Positions 26,551 to 34,855 of a stretch of 64,000 nt of DNA are shown piece by piece. Each line of letters starts with the position of its first letter. The stretch's first letter is position 1. Source of the DNA: Halorubrum saccharovorum DSM 1137 (lineage in GTDB: Archaea; Halobacteriota; Halobacteria; Halobacteriales; Haloferacaceae). Under the pieces are notes generated by a model that saw only the letters and a list, made by a program, of their open reading frames with translations, was not told the origin of the DNA and did no database searches. The position numbers and the translations under genes were made by a program. The DNA lies in the NCBI RefSeq assembly GCF_000337915.1, contig NZ_AOJE01000021.1, positions 4,980 to 68,979 of the forward strand, in the 5' to 3' direction.

Positions 26551-28080
26551 TCAGCCGACCGTCCGGCGGACCCAGCCGGACGAGCCGGTCGGCGACGGGT
26601 CGGACGGCTCTCGGATCTGGCGGTTCCCCTCGCCGTCGACCGCGCGGACGACGACCTCGTGCGTGCCGTCGGGGTCGAAGACGTGGCGCCACTGCCGCCA
26701 GACGTCGGCGTCGGGAAGCTGGCCGGAGAGCGTCGCGTCGGTCCACGAGTCGCCGCCGTCGGTCGAGACCTCGACCCGCTCGATCCCGCGCGTCCCGGCG
26801 TAGGCGTGGCCGGCCAGCTCGATCCGACCGTCGTCGATCTCCGTGACTCCCTCGTCCCAGAGCTTGGCGACCGTCTTCACCTCGCCGGTCCCCTCCCAGC
26901 CGCGCTCCTCCCAGTAACCGTCCTCTTCGACGTTCAGCAGTTCTATCTCCGAGAGCCACTTCACGTTCGTCTCCCCCCAGTGGCCCGGGATCAACACCCG
27001 GACCGGGTGCCCGTGGCCGGCTGGGAGCTCCTTCCCGTTCATCCCCCACGCGAGGAACCCCTCCGCGAGCACGTCGACCGGGAACTGGACGTAGTACCCG
27101 TCCTCACCGCGCAGCATCGCGCAGTCGCAGTCGCCCTCGGGGTCGACGGACTCAAGCAGCGGGCGGATCGGCGTCCCCGTCCAGACGGCGTTGTCCAACT
27201 TGCGTCCGTTCAGATCCTCGCCGACGCACCGCAGCGTCACCGCGCGGTGTTCGACGGGGCGGTCGATCAGTTCGTCGAAGGTCACCGTTCGCTCGGTTCC
27301 GGTCTCCCCGGTGAACGTCAGCGACCACTCGGTCGCGGCGACTGCCGGATCGAACTCCGCGATGTCGACGTTGTAGAACTCGCCGATCGGACTCACCGTA
27401 CCGAGGAGATCGTCGCTTTCGACCGCCAGCGCGGACGCTTCGACCTCCCGAAGCCGCGCGGTCGCGCCCTCGGACCGCGGGGCGTCGGCGAGCGGCTCGT
27501 CGTCTCCCCCGAGCGACCGCCGCCCGACGACCGCCGCGGCGACGAACGCCAGCGTCCCCGCGACGGCTCCGAGCGTCCGGCGACGCACCGCGTCGACGGC
27601 GCCGGTCGGCCCCTCCGGGGCAGAGGGGTCGTCGCCGGAGGTCGGCCCGGGAGAGTTCGAGGGAGCGGGGAGCCCGCCGATCCCGACGACGGCCGCCGGG
27701 GGGAGCGCCGCACCCAGCGCCTGCGCCGAGATACCGGTCAGTCCCGCGGCGAGCAGCCACGACGCCGCGCCGGCGGCCGCGGCGCCGACCAGGGAGCGGT
27801 CGACGCGCGCTCCGATCCGGAGGCCGGCGAGCGCGACCGCACCGAACAGCCCGATCACGGCCGCGAACGCCATGGCGATGTGGATGAGGTGGCCTGCGTC
27901 GCCGACGGTCTCGATCATGAACGTCACGATCGGCCCGGGGGTCAGGTTGACGATGGCCTGGTCGACGGGTCGGACGACGAACGACGGCGACCACCCCGTG
28001 ACGAGGTACGATCCGGCGACCGCAGCGGTTCCGGCCGCCGCCGCGAGGAACGCCTCTCGGTGTTCGGTAACGTCGATCAT
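26551..28080 (-). CDS. membrane-anchored sulfite-oxidase-type molybdoenzyme
   Basis: The protein has 509 aa. The N-terminal 130 residues contain three to four hydrophobic helices, and one more precedes the catalytic part (TLGAVAGTLAFVAAAVVGRR, about 168-187). The molybdopterin domain has VTLRCVGEDLNGRKLDNAVWTG, with the Mo-ligand Cys, and GHGHPVRVLIPGHWGETNVKW. A C-terminal Mo-co dimerisation domain follows (about 410-500, with VEVSTDGGDSW). It begins 3 nt after the spondin-domain lipoprotein gene. It likely acts at the outer face of the membrane. Confidence 0.88.
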   Translation of the reverse strand: MIDVTEHREAFLAAAAGTAAVAGSYLVTGWSPSFVVRPVDQAIVNLTPGPIVTFMIETVGDAGHLIHIAMAFAAVIGLFGAVALAGLRIGARVDRSLVGAAAAGAASWLLAAGLTGISAQALGAALPPAAVVGIGGLPAPSNSPGPTSGDDPSAPEGPTGAVDAVRRRTLGAVAGTLAFVAAAVVGRRSLGGDDEPLADAPRSEGATARLREVEASALAVESDDLLGTVSPIGEFYNVDIAEFDPAVAATEWSLTFTGETGTERTVTFDELIDRPVEHRAVTLRCVGEDLNGRKLDNAVWTGTPIRPLLESVDPEGDCDCAMLRGEDGYYVQFPVDVLAEGFLAWGMNGKELPAGHGHPVRVLIPGHWGETNVKWLSEIELLNVEEDGYWEERGWEGTGEVKTVAKLWDEGVTEIDDGRIELAGHAYAGTRGIERVEVSTDGGDSWTDATLSGQLPDADVWRQWRHVFDPDGTHEVVVRAVDGEGNRQIREPSDPSPTGSSGWVRRTVG

Positions 28081-28083
28081 GAT

Positions 28084-29049
28084 CTACGTCGGGGTTACAG
28101 TCACTTGAACCACGTCCTCGGCGGCGGGGTACTCGTGGCCGTCATCGACGTCGCTCAGCCGGCGCACGGTGCCTCCCTCCTCGGCGCCCTGGGTAGGCGC
28201 GTCCTGTGCCGGCGCCTGGTCGGGACCGGTGCCCGGCGGTTCGGCGTTCGGCTCCGTGCCCGCGTCGAACAGCGCCACGGCGTCCGTGACGTCGCCGTCG
28301 ACCGGCTCGCCGTCCGCGGGCCAGAGCGAGATCCCCTCGTCGCCGGTGGAGACGAACACGTCGTTCGACGGGACGAACATCGAGGCGAAGGAGAGCCGCT
28401 GGCCGGGCGCGACCTCGGTCTCGAACTCGAAGGCGCCGCCGGGCGCGATCGGCGGGGCTCCCGGGACCTCTCCGGTCGGATCGTTCGGGTCCGCGACGGT
28501 CTCCGCGGGGGTGTACGCGCCCGAATGGTGGACCTCCATCGACGCACCGAGCTCGTCGACGAGCCCGTCTTCGCCCTCGAACCCCGTCGGCAGCCCGGCC
28601 TCGGCGAGCGCTTCGAGCCCGATCGACGCCGAGCCGTCGAGTTCGTACATCGGATTCGCGCCCTCGTGGACGGCGTACGCGCCCGGCGTGAGCCACACGT
28701 CGCCGTCGGTCGACGTGTCCGCGGGGTAGAACGACGAGGAGGCGACGTTCTCGATCCGGACCCGGACCGGGACGGACTCCGTCATCCCGTCGTCGCCGTC
28801 CGTCTCCTCGCCGTCGTCACCCATTTCGTCGCCGTCGTCACCCATTTCGTCGCCGTCGTCGCTCATTCCGCCGCTATCGTCTCCGCCCATCCCGTCGCCA
28901 TCGCCACCCATTCCGTCGTCGCCGTCCATCTCGTCGTCGTTCTCCATCTCTCCATCAGTCCCGTCTCCGCCGAGACAGCCGGCGAACGCCAGCGTCGCGA
29001 GTCCACCGCTCGTCGCCAGGAACCGTCGCCGCGTGTCGTGTTCCGTCAT
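28084..29049 (-). CDS. spondin-domain lipoprotein
   Basis: This is a 321-aa secreted protein. The N-terminus DTRRRFLATSGG, followed by LAFAGC, is a twin-arginine signal with a lipobox cysteine near residue 24. A low-complexity Asp/Gly/Met linker with repeated DDGDEMG comes next (about 30-88). From about 90 the sequence matches the Spondin_N fold, with VRVRIENVAS, LTPGAYAVHEG and FASMFVPSNDVFVS. It is the first gene of an operon with the molybdoenzyme. A TATAT run about 32 nt upstream is a likely promoter. The ligand is unknown. Confidence 0.87.
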   Translation of the reverse strand: MTEHDTRRRFLATSGGLATLAFAGCLGGDGTDGEMENDDEMDGDDGMGGDGDGMGGDDSGGMSDDGDEMGDDGDEMGDDGEETDGDDGMTESVPVRVRIENVASSSFYPADTSTDGDVWLTPGAYAVHEGANPMYELDGSASIGLEALAEAGLPTGFEGEDGLVDELGASMEVHHSGAYTPAETVADPNDPTGEVPGAPPIAPGGAFEFETEVAPGQRLSFASMFVPSNDVFVSTGDEGISLWPADGEPVDGDVTDAVALFDAGTEPNAEPPGTGPDQAPAQDAPTQGAEEGGTVRRLSDVDDGHEYPAAEDVVQVTVTPT

Positions 29050-29190
29050 GTCCCCGACGAGGGCGATGACAGGGATATAGATTTTTCAACTACCGAACAA
29101 CTTTGGGTCGAAGTCGGGACAGGATCCGTTCAAAGTTCGTTCGGGATCGGGGCGCCGTCTCGGGGTCGGGATCTGGCTGGGACGCCGGGG

Positions 29191-29256
29191 TCGCCGGGAG
29201 AGACGGGGTCGCCGGGAGAGACGGAATCGCCGGGAGAGACGGAATCGCTGGGAGAG
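29191..29256. repeat. 18-bp tandem repeat, about 3.7 copies
   Basis: The unit TCGCCGGGAGAGACGGRR repeats at 29191, 29209 and 29227, with a partial copy at 29245. It lies in the 270-nt gap between the spondin-lipoprotein promoter and the 3' end of the response-regulator gene. No gene is recognised in that gap otherwise. Confidence 0.9.
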
Positions 29257-29319
29257 CCCCACGTCGTCAGTATCGACGGCGACGAGGAAGAATCGGATCG
29301 ACGGGAGAGCGACGACGCG

Positions 29320-29883
29320 TCAGGCCTCGCCGAGGTCGCGGAACATCGCGCGGTAGTCGTCCGACGACAGCGACTCACCGAGCTCGTCGATGTCGGCGTC
29401 GAGCGTTTCGAGCCGCTCGACCAGTTCGGCGTACGCCTCGTTTCCCTCGCGTTGGGCCGCCGGTTTCTGGGCGTTGAGCACCGCGCGCTTGCTCGCTAGC
29501 GCCGCAGCCTCCTGGATCAGGTCGTCGTACTCGCTGCGGGTCAACAGCGTGTCGATCGCCGCCAGGAGCTTCGAGCGGCTGACGGGCTTTGTGAGGTATA
29601 AGTCGAACCCCATGTCGATGATGTCGAAGTCGGGTTCGACCGCGGTGACCATCGCGACGCGGCAGTCGTAGCCCGCCTCGCGGATGTGTTCGAGCACGTC
29701 GTCGCCGCTTCCGTCGGGGAGGCGTCGGTCGAGCAACACCACGTCGACCGCGCCGTCGACCCGGTCGATCGCTTCGGCGGCGGTCTCGGCGAGGTCGACG
29801 TCGTACCGCTCTTCGAGGAAGCCGGCGTACAGCGCGGCGATGTCGGGCTCGTCCTCAACAACGAGGACTGACGGCTCGCTCAC
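29320..29883 (-). CDS. HalX-type response regulator
   Basis: This is a 187-aa two-domain regulator. The receiver (1-115) has the acidic pair in VVEDEPD, the phospho-acceptor D52 (LLDRRLPD), T80 and the conserved K99 (LYLTKP). The C-terminal helical HalX domain (about 115-180) starts near RSEYDDLIQEAAAL and is haloarchaea-specific, with no DNA-binding motif. No histidine kinase gene is adjacent. It lies divergent from the KaiC-like ATPase gene, just before the motility locus. Confidence 0.92.
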   Translation of the reverse strand: MSEPSVLVVEDEPDIAALYAGFLEERYDVDLAETAAEAIDRVDGAVDVVLLDRRLPDGSGDDVLEHIREAGYDCRVAMVTAVEPDFDIIDMGFDLYLTKPVSRSKLLAAIDTLLTRSEYDDLIQEAAALASKRAVLNAQKPAAQREGNEAYAELVERLETLDADIDELGESLSSDDYRAMFRDLGEA

Positions 29884-30027
29884 CGCCGATCACCGCCGGA
29901 GTCGACGGGGGACGCTTCACCGGGCATACACGAAGGGGCGGTGTGTCGAGGAATAAACCTGTCGGCGTCCGTGCGGTCGGCCCGTCGGATCGTCTTTTAT
30001 ATACACCGACCGCCAACAACGGGACGA

Positions 30028-30756
30028 ATGTCAGAACTCGTCTCCACCGGGGTCGAGGGGCTCGACTCGATCCTCACCGGCGGTATCACGGAGCGATCGA
30101 CGGTACTCGTCTCCGGAAACCCCGGTACCGGGAAGAGTATCTTCGGGATCCAGTACCTCCATCACGGCGTCACCGAGCACGGCGAGCGAGGGGTGTACGT
30201 CTCCTTCGAGGAGGACGAAGCGGACATCCGCGGCGCCGCGGAATCGATCGGGTTAGAGGGGTTCGACGACCTCGTCGACAGCGGCGACATCGTCATCCTC
30301 GACAAGCGCGAGATGCTGCGCGAGACCGACTTCTCGACGGCGGTCGACAAGCTCCTCGACACGATCGAGGACGGGGACTTCGACCGGCTGGTGCTCGACT
30401 CACTGTCGATGTTCCAGCTCTTCTTCGACGCCGAACAGGAGAAGCGGACGTACCTGCTGAAGTTCTCGGACATCCTCAAGGCGAACGGGCTGACCTCCCT
30501 GCTCATCAACGAACAGGGCGCGGTGTTCCCCGACACCGAGGTCGGGTTGGAGAACTTCCTCACCGACGGGAACATCTACTTCATCCAGACGCCGACCGAC
30601 TCCGGCGTCAACCGGTACGTCTGGGTGGCAAAGATGCGGAAACAGGACATCGACACCGACATCTTCCCGATGGAGATCGGGGAGGGCGGGATCACCGTCC
30701 ACGAGCGGGCCGGCGGGTTCTCGATGATGGGTCGGTCCGACGAACCCTCGTTCTAA
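30028..30756 (+). CDS. KaiC-like RecA-superfamily ATPase
   Basis: This is a 242-aa single-domain KaiC/RAD55-type protein. Walker A is GNPGTGKS (30-37), the segment VYVSFEEDEADIRG carries the catalytic glutamates, and Walker B is LVLDSLSMF. It resembles ArlH in fold but is a separate paralogue, since ArlH is encoded later. TTTTATATAC about 27 nt before the ATG at 30028 supports a leaderless start over an upstream frame. Such proteins often act in signalling or regulation; the target is unknown. Confidence 0.87.
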   Translation: MSELVSTGVEGLDSILTGGITERSTVLVSGNPGTGKSIFGIQYLHHGVTEHGERGVYVSFEEDEADIRGAAESIGLEGFDDLVDSGDIVILDKREMLRETDFSTAVDKLLDTIEDGDFDRLVLDSLSMFQLFFDAEQEKRTYLLKFSDILKANGLTSLLINEQGAVFPDTEVGLENFLTDGNIYFIQTPTDSGVNRYVWVAKMRKQDIDTDIFPMEIGEGGITVHERAGGFSMMGRSDEPSF

Positions 30757-30820
30757 CGCTCGGCGAGAATCGCGGACGGCACAGGGGTAAACGCGGTGCA
30801 GCGGGGACGAACGCGGACGG

Positions 30821-31159
30821 TCACGGACTGGACGAGAGGTCGCGCCACACGTCGTCGAGGCGGTTCTTCACCGCGGAGCGCTCCTCGACCTCGACGGTGA
30901 GTCCGTCGCGGAAGTCGACCTCGACTCCGTCGACCTTTCGACGGTACACCTTCACGCGGCGGTGCTCGTCCGAGAGCGGACGGTCGTGAAGCTCCAGGAG
31001 GTCGGCCTCTTCCAGCTCGTTGATCCGGCGGTAACACGTCGCGATCGGGACATCGAGCTCGTCGCTGAGATCCTGTGCGGACTTCGCGTCACCGGTCGCG
31101 GTCAGGATCTCCGTGTTGTACTTGTTGCCGAGCACCGTGATCAGATCGTCCCCCACCAT
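30821..31159 (-). CDS. winged-helix transcriptional regulator next to the archaellin region
   Basis: This is a 112-aa protein. The HTH core is ILTATGDAKSAQDLSDELDV followed by PIATCYRRINELEEADLLEL, with a wing RRVKVYRRKVDGVEVDF. The motif with CYRRI resembles haloarchaeal ArsR-like regulators found near motility genes. It is transcribed away from the archaellin genes and divergently from the small membrane gene at 31344. CTTTTAAG about 29 nt upstream is its likely TATA box. A role in archaellum control is plausible from position only. Confidence 0.83.
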   Translation of the reverse strand: MVGDDLITVLGNKYNTEILTATGDAKSAQDLSDELDVPIATCYRRINELEEADLLELHDRPLSDEHRRVKVYRRKVDGVEVDFRDGLTVEVEERSAVKNRLDDVWRDLSSSP

Positions 31160-31343
31160 TCACGTTATCGCCATTGATTTTTGGAACTTAAAAGGGTACC
31201 GGTGATCGTTACAGAAAGAGATACCAGTCTGAAACGCCGTCGCGCAGTGTGTCGGGCGTTCGGGTTCATCGGCTATGCACGGGTGTTATCGCCGGTGATA
31301 TCCGCCGCCGTAAGTTTATAAGCCGACTCTGGCCACGGTGCGT

Positions 31344-31682
31344 ATGGAGCTCATCGAGGGGCTGTATCTCGTGACGACTACCGTGCTGGCCGGCGCGAGC
31401 GCGACGCTGCTCACGTTCGCGGTCTCGGCGTATCGGTCGTCGGGGGGGACAGCGATGGCGTACCTCGCGGTCGGATTCGGGCTCGTCGTCCTCGCCGCCG
31501 TGGCGACGCCGGTCGCCGCCTTCCGGACATCGTTCGCGAACCCGCAGGCGCTACTGCTCGTCAACACCGGGCTGCTGGCGGCGTCGATGGCGCTGGTCGC
31601 GGGGAGCCTCGCGGTGTACGAGCCAGGCACGCAGGAGTTCGTGATCCCCGACTCCGAACTGGCGCGGATCCAAGACCGGTGA
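31344..31682 (+). CDS. small three-helix membrane protein (DUF7521-like), second copy
   Basis: This is a 112-aa protein with three hydrophobic helices, at about residues 5-28, 37-60 and 70-92, and a short polar tail. The ATG at 31344 is supported by GTTTATAAG about 26 nt upstream. It is divergent from the winged-helix gene, so it repeats in another orientation the regulator/membrane pair seen near 26 kb. Function unknown. Confidence 0.78.
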   Translation: MELIEGLYLVTTTVLAGASATLLTFAVSAYRSSGGTAMAYLAVGFGLVVLAAVATPVAAFRTSFANPQALLLVNTGLLAASMALVAGSLAVYEPGTQEFVIPDSELARIQDR

Positions 31683-32051
31683 GGTAAGCGCGGTCGCGCG
31701 CGCCGATCGGAGATAGCAGCGTGGGACATCCGGGCTCGACGAGAGCAGTTTCCGACGAGAGTAGTTCCCGACGAGAGTGTTTCCAGGCGATCGCACGCGA
31801 TGGCGCCGCAGATTCGTGTCCCGATCGCGGATATTTCAGTGTCGTATACGGAACGCTATCAGATCCAGCGGCGATAATTCGATCAGGATATCGTTGTTGT
31901 GTTCAAAAATTATTATTTAGAAATTAACCCGATAATCGCAACACAGCAGTGTTTTATCAGTTCAAATAATCGGCGCGGAGTCTTTAATAGGGAAATCATG
32001 CTCCCTAGCGATAACGCCCGCCGGGCAGGCCGGGGGCCAACGCAACACACA
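31683..32051 (+). promoter_or_regulatory. archaellin upstream region with AT-rich tract and short repeats
   Basis: This 369-nt gap holds no convincing gene. Three 15-16-bp direct repeats (GACGAGAGNAGTTYCC type) lie at 31738-31784. A tract from about 31860 to 31990 is markedly AT-rich for this genome, with AAAAATTATTATTTAGAAAT near 31913. A TTTAATA box at 31983-31989 places a start near 32012, giving a leader of about 40 nt without a Shine-Dalgarno sequence. This is the likely archaellin promoter region. Confidence 0.65.
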
Positions 32052-32642
32052 ATGTTCGAAACAATACTCGACGAGGAAGAGCGCGGTCAAGTGGGGATCG
32101 GAACCCTCATCGTGTTCATCGCGATGGTGCTGGTGGCGGCGATCGCCGCCGGCGTTCTGATCAACACGGCCGGCTTCCTCCAGACGCAGGCCGAGGCGAC
32201 GGGCGAAGAGAGTACGAGTCAGGTGAGTGATCGGCTGCAGGTCGTCAGCCAGTCCGGGAACGTGACTGACGGGAGTAGTTCTCGTGTCGTCGATCAGTTG
32301 AATATCACTGTGGCGCAGTCACCAGGAGCCGGAAACATCGATCTCAACGAAACGAGTGCCGAGCTCATCGGTACGCAAGGTCAGGAGACCTTCCAGCTCG
32401 ACAGTGACTTTGTGTCGATCGATATCTACACCGGGGATCCGGGAGATGTCGTTCTGACCGACGCCAGTGACCGCGCAGATGTCGGGATTAACCTCGACGA
32501 TGCTGCTAATGGTGTCTATGGGACTCTCGAAGGAGGCGACCGGCTCGAACTGACGTTCACGACGGCGTCGGGTGCAACCACGAGCGCAGAGCTCCGCGTC
32601 CCGACGACGCTTACCGACGATCAGACTTCGGTGAGGCTGTAA
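32052..32642 (+). CDS. arlA1: archaellin (filament subunit), first copy
   Basis: This is a 196-aa major filament protein. The class III signal ends at ERG before [10 protein letters not shown], followed by the hydrophobic polymerisation helix up to INTAGFLQ. The rest is a beta-rich surface domain with a few Asn glycosylation sequons (NVT, NIT, NET). The signal would be cut by the prepilin peptidase PibD and the subunits added at the filament base. It stands 2 nt before the second archaellin. The gene body is more AT-rich than its surroundings. Confidence 0.95.
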   Translation: MFETILDEEERGQVGIGTLIVFIAMVLVAAIAAGVLINTAGFLQTQAEATGEESTSQVSDRLQVVSQSGNVTDGSSSRVVDQLNITVAQSPGAGNIDLNETSAELIGTQGQETFQLDSDFVSIDIYTGDPGDVVLTDASDRADVGINLDDAANGVYGTLEGGDRLELTFTTASGATTSAELRVPTTLTDDQTSVRL

Positions 32643-32644
32643 CA

Positions 32645-33355
32645 ATGTTCGAGTTTATCAACGACAATGACGAGCGCGGTCAGGTCGGTATCGGGACACT
32701 CATCGTGTTCATCGCGATGGTTCTGGTGGCGGCGATCGCCGCCGGCGTTCTGATCAACACGGCCGGCTTCCTCCAATCACAGGCGGAGGCCACCGGTCAG
32801 GAGAGTACTGACCTCGTGTCCGAGCGGATCGACGTGACGAGCGAAGTCGGTATCGTGGGGAACAACAGCACGGGCGAGTTGAAGGCAATCAAAATCAGCG
32901 TGTCCGGTGCCGCCGGAGCCGACCAGATTGATTTGTCAGAAAGTACAATCCAAGCGGTCGGTCCGAACGGACAGGCGAATCTCGTCTTCACGGACGCGAA
33001 CGCCACCGGGGATACCCCCGTGAATGCGAGCCAGCTCAACGCGAGTACATTCGCGGTCCAGGATGACGATGGGAATTTCCAAGCGAGTGGTGACGCCGTC
33101 CTCGATAGAGACACGGATTACACTATCGTGATCAACCCGGCGTCAGAACCGTTCGGTGACGCAACGAATGATCAACTGTATAATGTTAGTGGCGGTGAAA
33201 CATACAACTACGCACACAGGAATGCGAGCCTCACTGCGTTCGGTGAGAGCGACTCCTCGTCGCTCGACATTGTCTCGCCATCGTCGGCGACGACTTCTGT
33301 CGAACTGGACGCACCTGACCTCTTCACCACCGATGGCGAAGCGGTCCGGCTCTAA
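32645..33355 (+). CDS. arlA2: archaellin (filament subunit), second copy
   Basis: This is a 236-aa archaellin with the same signal and polymerisation helix as its neighbour. It has a longer, different surface domain rich in sequons (NST, NAT, NAS, NVS). Near the 5' end, 77 bp (32699-32775) differ from 32106-32182 in the first gene by a single base, while the remainder diverges strongly. Codon use in the surface part is AT-richer than usual here. Confidence 0.95.
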   Translation: MFEFINDNDERGQVGIGTLIVFIAMVLVAAIAAGVLINTAGFLQSQAEATGQESTDLVSERIDVTSEVGIVGNNSTGELKAIKISVSGAAGADQIDLSESTIQAVGPNGQANLVFTDANATGDTPVNASQLNASTFAVQDDDGNFQASGDAVLDRDTDYTIVINPASEPFGDATNDQLYNVSGGETYNYAHRNASLTAFGESDSSSLDIVSPSSATTSVELDAPDLFTTDGEAVRL

Positions 33356-33377
33356 CGAGCCTCGAACAGCCCCCTAA

Positions 33378-33392
33378 CCGCCTTCACGGCGG
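33378..33392 (+). terminator. possible hairpin terminator after the archaellins
   Basis: CCGCC and GGCGG pair around TTCAC, 22 nt after the second archaellin stop. No long T tract follows, so it is only a candidate 3'-end structure. A CTATTTTC box at about 33412 then serves the next gene. Confidence 0.35.
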
Positions 33393-33441
33393 AATCGCTC
33401 CGCCCGGAACACCTATTTTCTCGCGCCACCACGGCTACGCC

Positions 33442-34158
33442 ATGAGTGACCACGAGGCACCGCCGGCCGACCCCGACGAGCTCGACTTCACCGACGACGA
33501 GAGCGTCGTCGAGATCGGGGAGAGCCGATACGTCGTCGGGACGAACGGCCGGCCCAACGTCGGCCGGTCGCAGCCGGAGCGGCGCCCCGCCGACGAGACG
33601 GGATTCACGCCCGCTGATCCGGCGAATCCGGAGGAGCGTCGACCGCCGGATCCGGGCGGCGGACCGGGAGGGGCGGCCGGCGGGAGTGACGCCGGACCAC
33701 CCCGCGGCGCGGGGGGCCAACCGCAGGGCGGGAACCCCGGCCAGCCGCAGGGGAACCGCGCCCATCGCGGAGCGGCCACTCCCGCCCAGCGCGGCGCTCC
33801 CGGGGTCGACCGCCAGTCGGTGAGCCGGTGGCTGGCGAACTCCTTCGACGGCGACGGGTTCACCTACGGGATCGACGCGACGCTCCACGTCGACGGCGAG
33901 ACCACCCGTCAGCGGATGGTCTCGAACGACGTGACGGCGACGTTCGACTCGCTCGTGACGTGGTTCGCGTCCAACGCGGGCCCGAGTTCGCCCACCCCGG
34001 AGGCGCTCGGGCTCCTGCTCGTCGCCAGCGAGACGACCGTCGACGTCCCGCCGGTGGCGATCAAGCGTTTCGCCGCGAGCCAGGGGCTCTCGGCGAGCGA
34101 CAGCATCGGCGATCTCGTGCGCGCGGCGGAGGAGGCCGACGGCTTCCGGATCGAGTAG
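33442..34158 (+). CDS. conserved haloarchaeal protein in the motility locus (DUF7500-like)
   Basis: This is a 238-aa protein. The acidic N-terminus (about 1-35) includes VVEIGESRYVVGTNG. A long Pro/Gly/Gln/Arg linker follows (about 40-130). The C-terminal 100 residues look folded: SRWLANSFDGDGFTYGIDAT, then two helical segments ending GFRIE. The two-part layout resembles proteins called DUF7500 beside archaellum genes, but that name is tentative. Its own TATA box lies about 27 nt upstream. Function unknown. Confidence 0.72.
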   Translation: MSDHEAPPADPDELDFTDDESVVEIGESRYVVGTNGRPNVGRSQPERRPADETGFTPADPANPEERRPPDPGGGPGGAAGGSDAGPPRGAGGQPQGGNPGQPQGNRAHRGAATPAQRGAPGVDRQSVSRWLANSFDGDGFTYGIDATLHVDGETTRQRMVSNDVTATFDSLVTWFASNAGPSSPTPEALGLLLVASETTVDVPPVAIKRFAASQGLSASDSIGDLVRAAEEADGFRIE

Positions 34159-34161
34159 GGG

Positions 34162-34632
34162 TTACAAGAACACGAGCAGCGCGACGCCGAGCAGCGCGAA
34201 GGCCGCGTACAGCCCGGCCATCACCTCGCGTTTCAGCGGGCTCCCGAGCGGCTCCGCGGTCAGCCGGCGGATCGGCGGGAGGATCGCGATGCCGCCGAGT
34301 ATCAGGGGGAAAGCACCGATCTGCGGGACCCGCGTGAGCGCGACGACGATCGTCCCGTAGCCGAGCACGTAGCAGCCGCGGCGCCAGAGCTGCTCGCGGT
34401 CGGTGAGCTCCTCGGTCGGGACGAATCCCGATCCGCCGCCGCTTCCGTCGGTTCCGCCGGCGGTCCCGCCGCCTGCGCCTCCGGACTCGGCGGCAACCTG
34501 CTGAGCCTGCCGCTGCACGTACTCGTCGAGCTCCTCGGCGGCGTCCTCCGTTTGGGGGGCGCCGCACTCGACGCAGAAGCGGGCATCGTCGTCGAGCGAG
34601 GAGTCGCACCGGGGACAGGTCTTCATCCTCAT
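34162..34632 (-). CDS. zinc-ribbon membrane protein
   Basis: This is a 156-aa protein. The N-terminal ribbon CPRCDSSLDDDARFCVECG has two CxxC pairs. A Gly/Ser-rich linker (about 45-75) leads to hydrophobic helices around YVLGYGTIVVALTRV, FPLILGGIAILPP and AGLYAAFALLGVALLVFL. The start is either MRMK (34632) or MK (34626); CTTAACT lies 24-30 nt upstream. It is convergent with the preceding unknown gene. Role unknown. Confidence 0.75.
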   Translation of the reverse strand: MRMKTCPRCDSSLDDDARFCVECGAPQTEDAAEELDEYVQRQAQQVAAESGGAGGGTAGGTDGSGGGSGFVPTEELTDREQLWRRGCYVLGYGTIVVALTRVPQIGAFPLILGGIAILPPIRRLTAEPLGSPLKREVMAGLYAAFALLGVALLVFL

Positions 34633-34855
34633 CGAAAGGGCACCACGGGCGGACTTAACTCTTCGGAGCTTTGCTGACGACCCGATCCCGCTCCGGTCTG
34701 TCGATGCGCTCCGGGTACTCACCGTTGCGGAGCGCCCCGGTTCTCCGAGTCGATAATCGGGAGGGTACGCTTTAGTCGCTGAGATCCCGAGGGCGTACCA
34801 ACCGACGGCGGGCCGTCGGAGCGATTCGGCCCGTCACGACGAAACGGACACCACG

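Noticed and set aside
26659-29499. A 946-codon plus-strand open frame
   Set aside because: It runs antisense through the molybdoenzyme and the spondin lipoprotein, has no domain-like pattern, and is Arg/Val/Asp-rich as expected of a shadow.
30028-30756. Circadian clock KaiC
   Set aside because: It has a single KaiC domain of 242 aa without the second domain, and no kaiA or kaiB; the family is broad in haloarchaea.
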